A stretch of 5,700 nt of DNA from Alphaproteobacteria bacterium (GTDB lineage Bacteria > Pseudomonadota > Alphaproteobacteria > JAJTHO01), in NCBI GenBank assembly GCA_021297975.1, contig JAJTHO010000074.1, positions 1 through 5,700 on the forward strand, read 5' to 3'. The number at the start of each line of letters is the position of its first letter. Position 1 is the stretch's first letter. Shown one piece after another: positions 1 to 5,700 of the stretch. The notes beneath the pieces were generated by a model. The model was not told the DNA's origin, did no database searches, and saw nothing but the letters and a program-made list of their open reading frames with translations. The translations under genes and the position numbers were made by a program.

Positions 1-1
1 C

Positions 2-889
2 AAGCTGATGCCGTATTGGGATGATTTCCAACGCCGCGCCAATGCTGTTTTAGAGCGCACTAAGGGCAATGAGCCGCTGTTGCAGCACATGAAAGACTAT
101 ACGGAACGTATGGTCACAACAGAATTTATGGATTGTGAGCTATATAAACGCTCGTTTGAAAAGCCGCTTGGCTATCCCGGCGATTTTATCATCATGGGCT
201 ATCTGCACAATCAGGCGCCGTTCGGCAAAACACTCTATCAGCAACTGATCAATTATGTTGGGGCGGTTAAATGCGCGTTTGTACCCAATCGCTCCGCCTA
301 CACCGCCAGTCATTTGCGCGAATTGCTTCTTCACAATACCGGCGAGCCGCTGCATGTGCTCAATCTGGGCGCAGGGGCAGCCGTGGAATTGCAAGATTTG
401 CTGCGTCAGGTTGATGTTGCAGCCCCGCTGACCATAACCCTGATAGATCAGGACAAAGCTGCGCTGGATCAGGCGCATCAGGCGGTTTATCCCCTAACCT
501 TGCATCAGCCCTTCCCGGTTGCGGTTAATCCGCTGCAAACCAGCTTTGTGGGTATGGTTCAATGGCAGCGCGCCTTTGGTCATCTACCGCCGCAAGATCT
601 GATTTATTCTCTCGGTCTCTTAGATTATCTCGATATTGATAAGGGGCGCGTGATGATTGAAAAACTCGTTCAAGCGCTACGACCCGGCGGCATTTTGGTG
701 TTTGCGAATATGGCCAGCGGCGCAAAACGCATGGAATGGAACCTGAGCTTTTTGATGGATTGGGTGCTGCAATACCGCTCTGAAGCGGAAACGCGGGCGA
801 TGTTCGCCGGTTTGCCGGTTGAGGTTCTGGATATTAGCCAGGATGCGACGGAACAGGTATGGCAGGTTGCGTTGCGGAAAATCGCGTAG
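2..889 (+). CDS. PhcB-like class I SAM-dependent methyltransferase (possibly 5'-truncated)
   Basis: Predicted cytoplasmic class I SAM-dependent methyltransferase of the group annotated as 'extracellular factor 3-hydroxypalmitic acid methyl ester biosynthesis' (PhcB-like). Residues are counted from the ATG at base 8 (293 aa). Seen: an N-terminal family signature KPLGYPGDF (52-60) and VPNRSAY (92-98); SAM motif I VLNLGAGAAVEL (117-128); the acidic end of strand 2, LIDQD (145-149); the characteristic DLIYSLGLLDYL (197-208); strand 5 LRPGGILVFAN (224-234); and the C-terminal DWVLQYRSEAE (251-261). The Rossmann core is complete. The frame stays open upstream of base 8 to the window edge and no ribosome binding site is visible, so the true start may lie outside and N-terminal sequence may be missing. 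PhcB makes a fatty-acid methyl ester signal in Ralstonia, but most relatives have unknown substrates and I do not assign one. It converges on the receiver gene, with 13 bases between the stops. Family placement is firm; substrate is unknown. Confidence 0.83.
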   Translation, partial: KLMPYWDDFQRRANAVLERTKGNEPLLQHMKDYTERMVTTEFMDCELYKRSFEKPLGYPGDFIIMGYLHNQAPFGKTLYQQLINYVGAVKCAFVPNRSAYTASHLRELLLHNTGEPLHVLNLGAGAAVELQDLLRQVDVAAPLTITLIDQDKAALDQAHQAVYPLTLHQPFPVAVNPLQTSFVGMVQWQRAFGHLPPQDLIYSLGLLDYLDIDKGRVMIEKLVQALRPGGILVFANMASGAKRMEWNLSFLMDWVLQYRSEAETRAMFAGLPVEVLDISQDATEQVWQVALRKIA

Positions 890-899
890 GGCTTGGCTT

Positions 900-917
900 A
901 GGCTAAACAGCTTTTTT
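900..917 (+). terminator. weak possible intrinsic terminator after the methyltransferase gene
   Basis: Bases 900-904 (AGGCT) can pair with 909-913 (AGCTT), including one G-U pair, around a four-base loop (905-908). Six T residues (912-917) follow, the first two inside the stem. It begins 11 bases past the methyltransferase stop, which is the right place. A five-pair stem with a G-U pair is marginal, and the element overlaps the 3' end of the opposing receiver gene, so this is a weak candidate. Confidence 0.22.
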
Positions 918-1301
918 AACCGAATCGCTGCTTGCCAAAAGCTCCGCTACTTTTTTCAAAAAATCCAATATATTAAATGGCTTAGTCATAAATGCATCGG
1001 GGCCAGAGGCCATAATCCGCGCCACATCGCTTTCCATCGTAAAGGCAGACACAGCTAAAATCGGAATAGAACGTGTATCTGGATGGATTTTTAAGGCGGG
1101 GATAATGTCCAAACCTGATTTTCCCGGTAGTTGAATATCCATCACAATTAAATCCGGGCGATGGCGGAGAACGGCGTCTTCTACGAGGCTGCCGTCAGTA
1201 ATAGGAACGACCGCATAGCCCTTATTATCCAACAAATCCTGGAACAATTTCAAACTGCTATTGCGGTCTTCAACAACGAGGATGGTTTTACCCGTGGACA
1301 T
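903..1301 (-). CDS. DivK-like single-domain response regulator
   Basis: Stand-alone phosphoreceiver of 132 aa with no output domain, expected to act in the cytoplasm through protein-protein contacts. From the ATG at 1301 the receiver signature is complete: acidic pair E11-D12 in ILVVEDRNSSLKLFQDLL, phosphoacceptor D55 in DLIVMDIQLPGKSGLD, switch residue S85 in ILAVSAFTM, and K107 in FMTKPF. The pattern VVED..S.KLF.DLL...GY and D(L/I)I.MDIQLP..SGL resembles Caulobacter DivK, the cell-cycle regulator that controls the DivJ/PleC/DivL-CckA-CtrA relay; calling it an orthologue would need a tree. An in-frame ATG at 1313 would add MCCL. I prefer 1301 because MSTGKTILVVED is the usual receiver start length, although neither start has a Shine-Dalgarno sequence. 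A CtrA-like site lies just upstream. A general CheY/Spo0F-type receiver is the alternative. Confidence 0.88.
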   Translation of the reverse strand: MSTGKTILVVEDRNSSLKLFQDLLDNKGYAVVPITDGSLVEDAVLRHRPDLIVMDIQLPGKSGLDIIPALKIHPDTRSIPILAVSAFTMESDVARIMASGPDAFMTKPFNILDFLKKVAELLASSDSVKKAV

Positions 1302-1373
1302 GAGACAACACATACAAGCATACGGTTAATTTTTTGTTACATAACGGACGCCCCATCGCATAAAAGAATGTTC
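1302..1373. promoter_or_regulatory. divergent intergenic region between receiver gene and elm1
   Basis: This is the only intergenic space from which both the receiver gene (leftward) and the ELM1-family gene (rightward) could be transcribed, so it should contain two promoters or one shared region. It is clearly more A+T-rich than the flanking genes, notably at 1326-1347. I see no convincing sigma-70 -35/-10 pair on either strand. A poor rightward candidate, TTGTTA (1335-1340) with CATAAA (1359-1364), would start transcription almost at the elm1 start codon. There is no GANTC (CcrM) site inside it. Confidence 0.55.
1322..1340 (-). promoter_or_regulatory. CtrA-like binding motif upstream of the receiver gene
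   Basis: Read on the minus strand (1340 to 1322), the sequence is GTAA, seven bases, TTAA, then CCGT. The full CtrA consensus is TTAA-N7-TTAA and the extended half-site is TTAACCAT. This site matches 7 of 8 bases of the double motif with exact spacing, and 7 of 8 bases of the extended half-site. It begins 21 bases upstream of the preferred receiver start codon. CtrA control of divK is known in Caulobacter, which makes the context apt. The A+T-rich setting raises the chance of coincidence; binding is inferred. Confidence 0.45.
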
Positions 1374-1381
1374 ATGAACAT
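1368..1381. repeat. perfect 14-bp palindrome over the elm1 start codons
   Basis: ATGTTCATGAACAT is identical to its own reverse complement, with no spacer. It contains both candidate elm1 start codons (1368 and 1374). It could be a dimeric repressor operator, or in mRNA a five-pair hairpin with a CAUG loop that partly hides the start. It is not the alphaproteobacterial SOS box, which is a direct repeat GTTC-N7-GTTC. Confidence 0.5.
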
Positions 1382-2327
1382 CTCTTGTTGGACACTCACC
1401 ACCGGCGAAATTGGCATGCGCAACCAGGCCGAAGGATTGGCGCAACGGCTGGGCTTTAAGGATTACACGGCGCACACCGTGACCGCGCCGGGCTGGCTGG
1501 GCTTTGCCCCCCCAGGGTTAGTTGGATACCTAGGCGGCGCGATTCGCCTGAGCGGCAAACACATCACCGCGCCCTTTCCCGATGTAGCGATTTCCTGCGG
1601 TCGGCGCAGCATCCCGGCCATGCTGGCGCTGAAACGTCTGTCGCCTGTGACAAAAATACTCCATGTACAGAACAGCAAAAACGCGACGCGCTTTTTTGAT
1701 GCTGTGGTGGTGCCGCAACACGATGGACTTACGGGGGATAATGTTTTCAGTAGTTTTGGTGCGATTCACCACCTGACCATTGAGACAATCAACGCCGCTG
1801 CGCCGGTTTTTGCCTCGGTGTGGGATGGTCTACCCCGCCCATGGCTGGGGGTTTTGGTGGGGGGCAAAAGCCCGCATAATACGTTTACAGAAGCCGATGC
1901 CGAACGGCTGGGTAAATCCTTGGCAGCGTTTCAGCAGCAGCATGGCGGCTCGTTGCTGGTTACACCGTCGCGGCGAACGGGGGCAGCGCAAACAGCCGCG
2001 CTGCAACGTGCACTCATGGGCACATCCCACTGGCTGTGGACGGAACAGACGGCGAATCCCTACCATGCCTTGCTGGCGCTCAGTGATGCCGTACTCGTCA
2101 CCAGTGACTCTATATCTATGCTGACCGAAGCCGTAACAAGCGAAAAGCCGCTCTATTATTATGATATGAGTATTCAGAAACCCCGGATTGTTGATTTTTT
2201 GAGCCAGCTCCGCACACGCGGCTATTATAGAATATTTAATGAAACAGTGCCGCTTGAAAGCTGGTCATACCCGCCGCTGGATGAAACGGGGCGTATTGCT
2301 GCGGCCTTACGGCAGAAACTTTTTTAG
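1374..2327 (+). CDS. ELM1-family (DUF1022, Mito_fiss_Elm1) protein
   Basis: Bacterial member of the family named after plant ELM1, which recruits the dynamin DRP3A in mitochondrial fission. The bacterial role is not established, and the 'mitochondrial fission' name should not be taken as a function here. The 317-aa protein has the expected family length. Conserved blocks: GEIGMRNQAEGLAQRLG (11-27), CGRRSIP (75-81), HVQNS...FFDAVVVPQHDGL (97-119), GVLVGGKSPHNTFT (159-172), LVTPSRRTG (195-203), and NPYHALLALSDAVLVTSDS (228-246) running into SISMLTEA (247-253). The last block and the two-lobed layout resemble GT-B glycosyltransferases, suggesting nucleotide-sugar binding, which is an inference. 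No signal peptide or membrane segment is seen. The start at 1374 is preferred because AAAAGA (1362-1367) lies six bases upstream; 1368 would add two residues. The frame stays open to 1161, but that stretch is antisense to the receiver gene. The 3' end overlaps asmA tail-to-tail. Confidence 0.87.
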   Translation: MNISCWTLTTGEIGMRNQAEGLAQRLGFKDYTAHTVTAPGWLGFAPPGLVGYLGGAIRLSGKHITAPFPDVAISCGRRSIPAMLALKRLSPVTKILHVQNSKNATRFFDAVVVPQHDGLTGDNVFSSFGAIHHLTIETINAAAPVFASVWDGLPRPWLGVLVGGKSPHNTFTEADAERLGKSLAAFQQQHGGSLLVTPSRRTGAAQTAALQRALMGTSHWLWTEQTANPYHALLALSDAVLVTSDSISMLTEAVTSEKPLYYYDMSIQKPRIVDFLSQLRTRGYYRIFNETVPLESWSYPPLDETGRIAAALRQKLF

Positions 2328-4721
2328 CAGTTCCTTGCCTTTCGGCATCAGGTTCTCTAAGCGTACTGGCTCAGATTTTTCCGCTGCGCCTCCCTTATGA
2401 AACGATAGCGCCGCACGCTCCGCAACGGTTGCCTGCCCTGTTCCATCGCGCACCAGCAATTGGCTGCACAGATTTTCTGGAATAGCCGCCACACCGGGGA
2501 GTTTGAGCTTGCTTTTATTACCTAGCAATGAGCCTGCCGCATTCACGAGCGCCCCGGCCGCCTGGCCAGAAAGCCGAATCGTGCCATCGGCAGCTTGCGT
2601 TAACCCCGGCAGCACCACCGATGTTTTGATATCGCTAAACGCGCCTGAAAGGCGAATACTGCCCACCAATGCCGCTAAATCGGGGGTTTTTCCGTAAGGC
2701 GTTAACAGCATATCAACACGCTCGCTGCCGATATTCACGTTCCCCTCAGCAACCACCACCACATCACGGGAATCAAGCGCGGCAACACGGCTATTGAATT
2801 GGCCTTTATCACCTTGTAACCGCACCGCGACGCACGAAGCCTTCTCTAACGACGTCCCCTTTAGTAACACGGTTGCCGCATCGCCCAAAAGGCCAATAGA
2901 GCTTGAAACCCAAGCCTTATTGAGTTGTGGCTGCTCGGAAAGTATCTGTAATGAGCCTGAAAGACTTTTGCGAAAAGAATCAACTGTTGTTGCGTTACCG
3001 CTTACATCCACAAGCACGGCGCCGTTACCGCTATCGAGTGCGGGCACTCCTGTTAGTGTTGCAATCAGCGGCGCAGCATTCGCAAGCCGTGTTTCGCTTT
3101 TGATACTAAGCTGCGCCGAGCGCTTCGCCGCTGCGGGCACTGCAGCAACGTCAAGGGAGAGCTTCCCGTCACCGCGCGTTGCCGCGTTCAGCGTTATGCG
3201 TGTTGCATCCACCGATGAAACGAAGCGTGCCTCCACATTTTCCAGCGCAAGCGGGTCTGCCCCCTCGCCCATCAAAATGACGCTTTTTGCACTTAACGTT
3301 GCCTCATCAGCCAGCCGCGAGCGACTTTTCCAAAACGCGGCAAACGCGTCCTGTTCCGCTTTTTTTGCTGTATTGTCTTGCGCTGTTCCCAGCGTCCCTG
3401 CTGCGGGAAGGGCTGCTGGTTTCGGTGCGTAGCTGCGCGCATCAAAACGCGCATCGGTTATGGCCACTGTTGCCCGTTGAGATGTCCGGTTGTATTGAGC
3501 GGTAAAGCTGTTTGCCCCGAGCTGTGCGCTGCTAATCTCTGCTTTAATAGCCTGATCTTTTGCCGCGTATGAAACATTAAACGGCACGCGCACCAGCTCT
3601 TCCCCCACAAGCGGAATATTCAGGAGTGCGGCTAAAGCAGATAAACTTCCAGCCTCAAGCTGACCGGTTATCGTGCCGCCCGTAAACGCGCCGCGCCGCC
3701 AATCACCCAGAGCATTGCCGCTGAAATTCAACCGCCCTTTATCGCGAAAGTCTGCGTTAAACTCGCTTATCGTCACGCCGCCGCTATCGGCTTGCAGCGT
3801 CGCTGTAATTTTTCCATCAAGACCATCGGGAAAGGGATGGTTCAGCAGTGTGCTAAGATTTTGCAGTTGGCTTACTTTAGCTGTTAGAGCGGCGGTTATC
3901 GCCTGAACCCGCCGCTGTTTTAATTGCAGCTCGCCGGTTGTTGCCCATTCCATAGCACCTAAAAGACTTTGCACGGCAAAGGGATATTTTCCATCACCCG
4001 CCGCAATGACCGCAAAGGGCCCCAAAATACCTTTCACAGAAAAAGGAACATTATCAAAACTTCCCGATACCTCGGCGCGAATGGGATCATTCATGCTGTT
4101 TGCATCAACGCTCAGTCTATCCAGTAAAATTGTTTTCTCAGGTTCTTCTGCTTCGCGAAGAACTATCTTCGCCCGAGAGAGCACTAAACGCTGAAATAAA
4201 AGCGGCGGCATATCGTTGGTTGCGGCGGTGTCTGAATGTTCACTATTTTCCAGCGCAGCGGCCTGCTTTTTTCCTGCCTTCTGCGTTGGCCGTATATCCC
4301 AATTGGCGACACCAGCAGCGTTACGCTCCAAAAAAAGCTCTGGTGTGTCCAGCGTGACCTCTGTCAGCACGAGTGTGCCAAATAAAAGCTGTATTGCATC
4401 CACCGCAACCGACATCCGCTCGGCTTTGAGCATCAACGCATCCTGCATACCGGGGGCATTACTAAGGCTTATCGCGCCCAGCTCTACCCGCGGCTCTAAG
4501 CCCACATGAACCCGAACATCACCGTCAAGGGTTAAAGTGCGGCCAGTTGCTGTTGCAACATGCTCCACAAGCAGTGTCCGTAATCGCTCTGGTGTTAAGT
4601 ATGAATTTGCCGCAAGCCACAGCGCGCCAAAAGCAAGACCAATCAGGCCAAACAGCAACAAAACGCGGCCAACCCAGCTTCGGCTGGGTAAAATCAGGTG
4701 CGGCGCATGGGTTGGTTGCAT
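2307..4721 (-). CDS. AsmA-family inner-membrane/periplasmic protein
   Basis: Large AsmA-like protein (804 aa). A short basic N-terminus precedes one hydrophobic segment (about 17-38), which should anchor it in the inner membrane with the rest in the periplasm. Residues 41-145 form the conserved AsmA N-terminus: a YLTPERLRTLL helix, then GRTLTLDGDVRVHVGLEPRV, AISLSNAPG and W141. The middle is long, repetitive beta-strand sequence typical of the family, with an Ala/Thr/Lys-rich low-complexity stretch near 430-470. Residues about 565-760 match the AsmA C-terminal domain (G..L..L....D.....G.G.VN...ERVD..L.P). The only cysteines, C630 and C752, sit in that domain and could form a disulfide. AsmA proteins relate to VPS13/BLTP-type lipid-transfer proteins and are implicated in outer-membrane phospholipid homeostasis; this role is inferred from the family. 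The gene starts six bases after rluC, with no clear Shine-Dalgarno, so co-transcription is likely. The next methionine (92) would lose the membrane anchor, supporting this start. Confidence 0.88.
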   Translation of the reverse strand: MQPTHAPHLILPSRSWVGRVLLLFGLIGLAFGALWLAANSYLTPERLRTLLVEHVATATGRTLTLDGDVRVHVGLEPRVELGAISLSNAPGMQDALMLKAERMSVAVDAIQLLFGTLVLTEVTLDTPELFLERNAAGVANWDIRPTQKAGKKQAAALENSEHSDTAATNDMPPLLFQRLVLSRAKIVLREAEEPEKTILLDRLSVDANSMNDPIRAEVSGSFDNVPFSVKGILGPFAVIAAGDGKYPFAVQSLLGAMEWATTGELQLKQRRVQAITAALTAKVSQLQNLSTLLNHPFPDGLDGKITATLQADSGGVTISEFNADFRDKGRLNFSGNALGDWRRGAFTGGTITGQLEAGSLSALAALLNIPLVGEELVRVPFNVSYAAKDQAIKAEISSAQLGANSFTAQYNRTSQRATVAITDARFDARSYAPKPAALPAAGTLGTAQDNTAKKAEQDAFAAFWKSRSRLADEATLSAKSVILMGEGADPLALENVEARFVSSVDATRITLNAATRGDGKLSLDVAAVPAAAKRSAQLSIKSETRLANAAPLIATLTGVPALDSGNGAVLVDVSGNATTVDSFRKSLSGSLQILSEQPQLNKAWVSSSIGLLGDAATVLLKGTSLEKASCVAVRLQGDKGQFNSRVAALDSRDVVVVAEGNVNIGSERVDMLLTPYGKTPDLAALVGSIRLSGAFSDIKTSVVLPGLTQAADGTIRLSGQAAGALVNAAGSLLGNKSKLKLPGVAAIPENLCSQLLVRDGTGQATVAERAALSFHKGGAAEKSEPVRLENLMPKGKELLKKFLP

Positions 4722-4727
4722 ATATAC

Positions 4728-5654
4728 TTAGTGTGGTGTTGGCCTAGCACCATCATCCCAACCGCACAAGCCCCATGTGGTCAGCATGTGTGGCGGCAGG
4801 GGCGCAGTCAGCTCAAGCCGCCTGCCGGTGAGCGGGTGCGCGAGCGACAGCCGCCGCGCATGAAGATGCAGCCGCACGCCGCGTTCCGCCGTGCCGTATT
4901 TGCCGTCGCCGTATATCGGCATGTTTTTACTGGCGCAATGCACCCGCAATTGATGCGTGCGCCCTTCGCGAGGCTTCAGCGCCAGCCAGCACAGCTCCTT
5001 AGCCCGCCCCAGAACCGTATATTCCGTCTCTAAAATTTCCGCATCATAATCAACCAGCATCATTTCGCGGAGCTGCGCGCCGCCGACGCCCTTGCTGAGC
5101 CCGGCACGAATAACCCCTTGGGTTTTTGAGACTGTGCCGCGCACCGCAGCCCAATAGGTTTTTTGCGCCGTGTGTTCGGCAAACTGCGCGGCCAAGGCTG
5201 CCGCCGCCGCGCGCGATTTTGCCAAGAGCAGCACGCCGCTCGTGTCTTTATCCAGCCTGTGAACCAGCTTCGGCGTTGCCGTAGGGAAGGCGAGTTGCGC
5301 CAAGCTATCCACGCTGCGCTTTTGCCCCGTGCCGCCTTGGGTCGCGAGACCCGCGGGTTTATTCAGCGCCACAAACGACTCATCCTCAAACAGAATCAAA
5401 CTTTGCCATTGCTTTAGCGCGGCTTTGTTGTTGGGGGCGGGCGCTTTTGCGGCATCGGGCTGAAGCTGTGGCGGCAAACGTACTTTATCGCCAGCAACAA
5501 GGCGCACCGCGCCGTCCACCCGTTTGCTGTTCACCCGAATTTCCCCGGTGCGCAGCGCCTTTTGCAGCCCGGCAAAGGGCACATCCCGCGCTTTCAACCA
5601 GCGGTCAAGCCGTTGTCCGGCATCATCATCGCTTACAAGAAGTTCGGTTGCCAT
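4728..5654 (-). CDS. rluC: RluA-family 23S rRNA pseudouridine synthase (RluC-like)
   Basis: Cytoplasmic enzyme that isomerises uridine to pseudouridine in RNA; the S4-plus-catalytic layout is that of RluC/RluD, which modify 23S rRNA. The protein has 308 aa. Residues about 14-60 form the S4 RNA-binding domain (QRLDRWLK, LQKALRTGEIRVNSKRV, AGDKVRLP). A Pro/Ala-rich linker (61-80) leads to the catalytic domain, with LNKPAGLATQGG (97-108), the signature HRLDKDTSGVLLLAK (132-146) containing catalytic D135, KTYWAAVRG (165-173) with the conserved tyrosine, and EGRTHQLRVHCA (230-241) with its arginine. LHLHARRLSLAHP (262-274) is also family-typical. All expected active-site motifs are intact. The ATG shares one base with the stop of the upstream gene (TAATG), which fits translational coupling and supports this start; asmA follows after six bases. 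RluC is favoured over RluD because this S4-containing type is usually annotated rluC in alphaproteobacteria; the exact target uridines cannot be read from sequence. Confidence 0.9.
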   Translation of the reverse strand: MATELLVSDDDAGQRLDRWLKARDVPFAGLQKALRTGEIRVNSKRVDGAVRLVAGDKVRLPPQLQPDAAKAPAPNNKAALKQWQSLILFEDESFVALNKPAGLATQGGTGQKRSVDSLAQLAFPTATPKLVHRLDKDTSGVLLLAKSRAAAAALAAQFAEHTAQKTYWAAVRGTVSKTQGVIRAGLSKGVGGAQLREMMLVDYDAEILETEYTVLGRAKELCWLALKPREGRTHQLRVHCASKNMPIYGDGKYGTAERGVRLHLHARRLSLAHPLTGRRLELTAPLPPHMLTTWGLCGWDDGARPTPH

Positions 5655-5700
5655 TAGCGCACAACCAGATTCAGCGTCTGGCTGCCGCGCTGCAACGTTA
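5654..5700 (-). CDS. C-terminal end of upstream gene, probably a Do/DegQ-type serine protease (partial)
   Basis: On the minus strand an open frame enters from the right edge and ends in TAA at 5654-5656, whose last base is the first base of the rluC ATG. The 14 visible residues are TLQRGSQTLNLVVR. The pattern of a beta strand ending in (V/Q)RG followed by four or five hydrophobic residues and a basic terminus is how HtrA/DegQ-type proteases finish their second PDZ domain (for example the IVRGNESIYLLMR end of E. coli DegQ). Such proteases act in periplasmic protein quality control. The match is short, so the open frame and coupled stop are more certain than the family. If correct, this gene leads the rluC-asmA transcription unit. 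Confidence 0.45.
   Translation of the reverse strand, partial: TLQRGSQTLNLVVR

Noticed and set aside
140..478. Minus-strand open frame (112 aa) inside the methyltransferase gene
   Set aside because: It has no recognisable domain and overlaps codons for conserved methyltransferase motifs, so it is a shadow frame.
1335..1364. Possible sigma-70 promoter for elm1 (TTGTTA, 18 bases, CATAAA)
   Set aside because: The -10 match is poor and the predicted transcription start would fall on the start codon; it is not strong enough to list as a promoter.
1161..1373. N-terminal extension of the ELM1-family frame up to an ATG at 1161
   Set aside because: The extra 71 residues are antisense to the receiver's coding sequence and the divergent spacer, and do not resemble the ELM1 family, whose conserved sequence starts at about 1380.
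1368..1381. Palindrome read as a LexA/SOS box
   Set aside because: The alphaproteobacterial LexA site is the direct repeat GTTC-N7-GTTC, while this is a spacer-free inverted repeat GTTCATGAAC.
2794..3432. Long plus-strand open frame (212 aa) antisense to asmA
   Set aside because: Its product is low-complexity, Ser/Ala-rich and shows no domain, and it lies entirely inside a well-supported minus-strand gene; the same holds for the other plus-strand frames between 2503 and 5417.
1..5700. Mobile elements, CRISPR arrays, tRNA or rRNA genes, riboswitches
   Set aside because: Reading both strands gave no transposase-like protein, terminal inverted repeats, spaced direct repeats or recognisable RNA gene; nearly all of the window is taken up by ordinary coding sequence.

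Overview
The window looks like ordinary chromosomal DNA from an alphaproteobacterium of moderate G+C content (roughly half G+C by eye). The evidence is the set of protein families: a DivK-like single-domain response regulator, a bacterial ELM1-family (DUF1022) protein, an S4-domain RluA/RluC-type pseudouridine synthase and a long AsmA-family protein. A CtrA-like TTAA-N7-TTAA motif in front of the regulator agrees with this. I cannot name a genus. I see no mobile elements, tRNA or rRNA genes, CRISPR array, long repeats or signs of recent transfer.

Layout. Bases 1-889 (+) carry most or all of a SAM-dependent methyltransferase of the PhcB-like 'extracellular factor' type; its frame is open at the left edge, so it may be truncated. 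Facing it, 903-1301 (-) is a stand-alone receiver protein resembling DivK. A short divergent intergenic region (1302-1373) holds the CtrA-like motif and, at its right edge over the next start codon, a perfect 14-bp palindrome. To the right, 1374-2327 (+) encodes an ELM1-family protein whose last 21 bases overlap tail-to-tail with the end of asmA. From 5700 down to 2307 the minus strand looks like one transcription unit: the last codons of an upstream gene (probably a Do/DegQ-type periplasmic protease), then rluC, whose ATG shares one base with the preceding stop, then an AsmA-family gene starting 6 bases after the rluC stop.

How the genes relate. The minus-strand trio joins envelope maintenance (Do-type protease, AsmA) with rRNA pseudouridylation; the link is probably housekeeping co-transcription rather than one pathway. 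The receiver protein may belong to the CtrA/DivK cell-cycle phosphorelay. The methyltransferase family sits next to two-component genes in the Ralstonia phc quorum-sensing system, so its position beside a receiver is suggestive, but the two genes here are convergent and not an operon. I found no convincing new system; the most testable observations are the CtrA-like site, the palindrome at the elm1 start, and the general lack of Shine-Dalgarno sequences.
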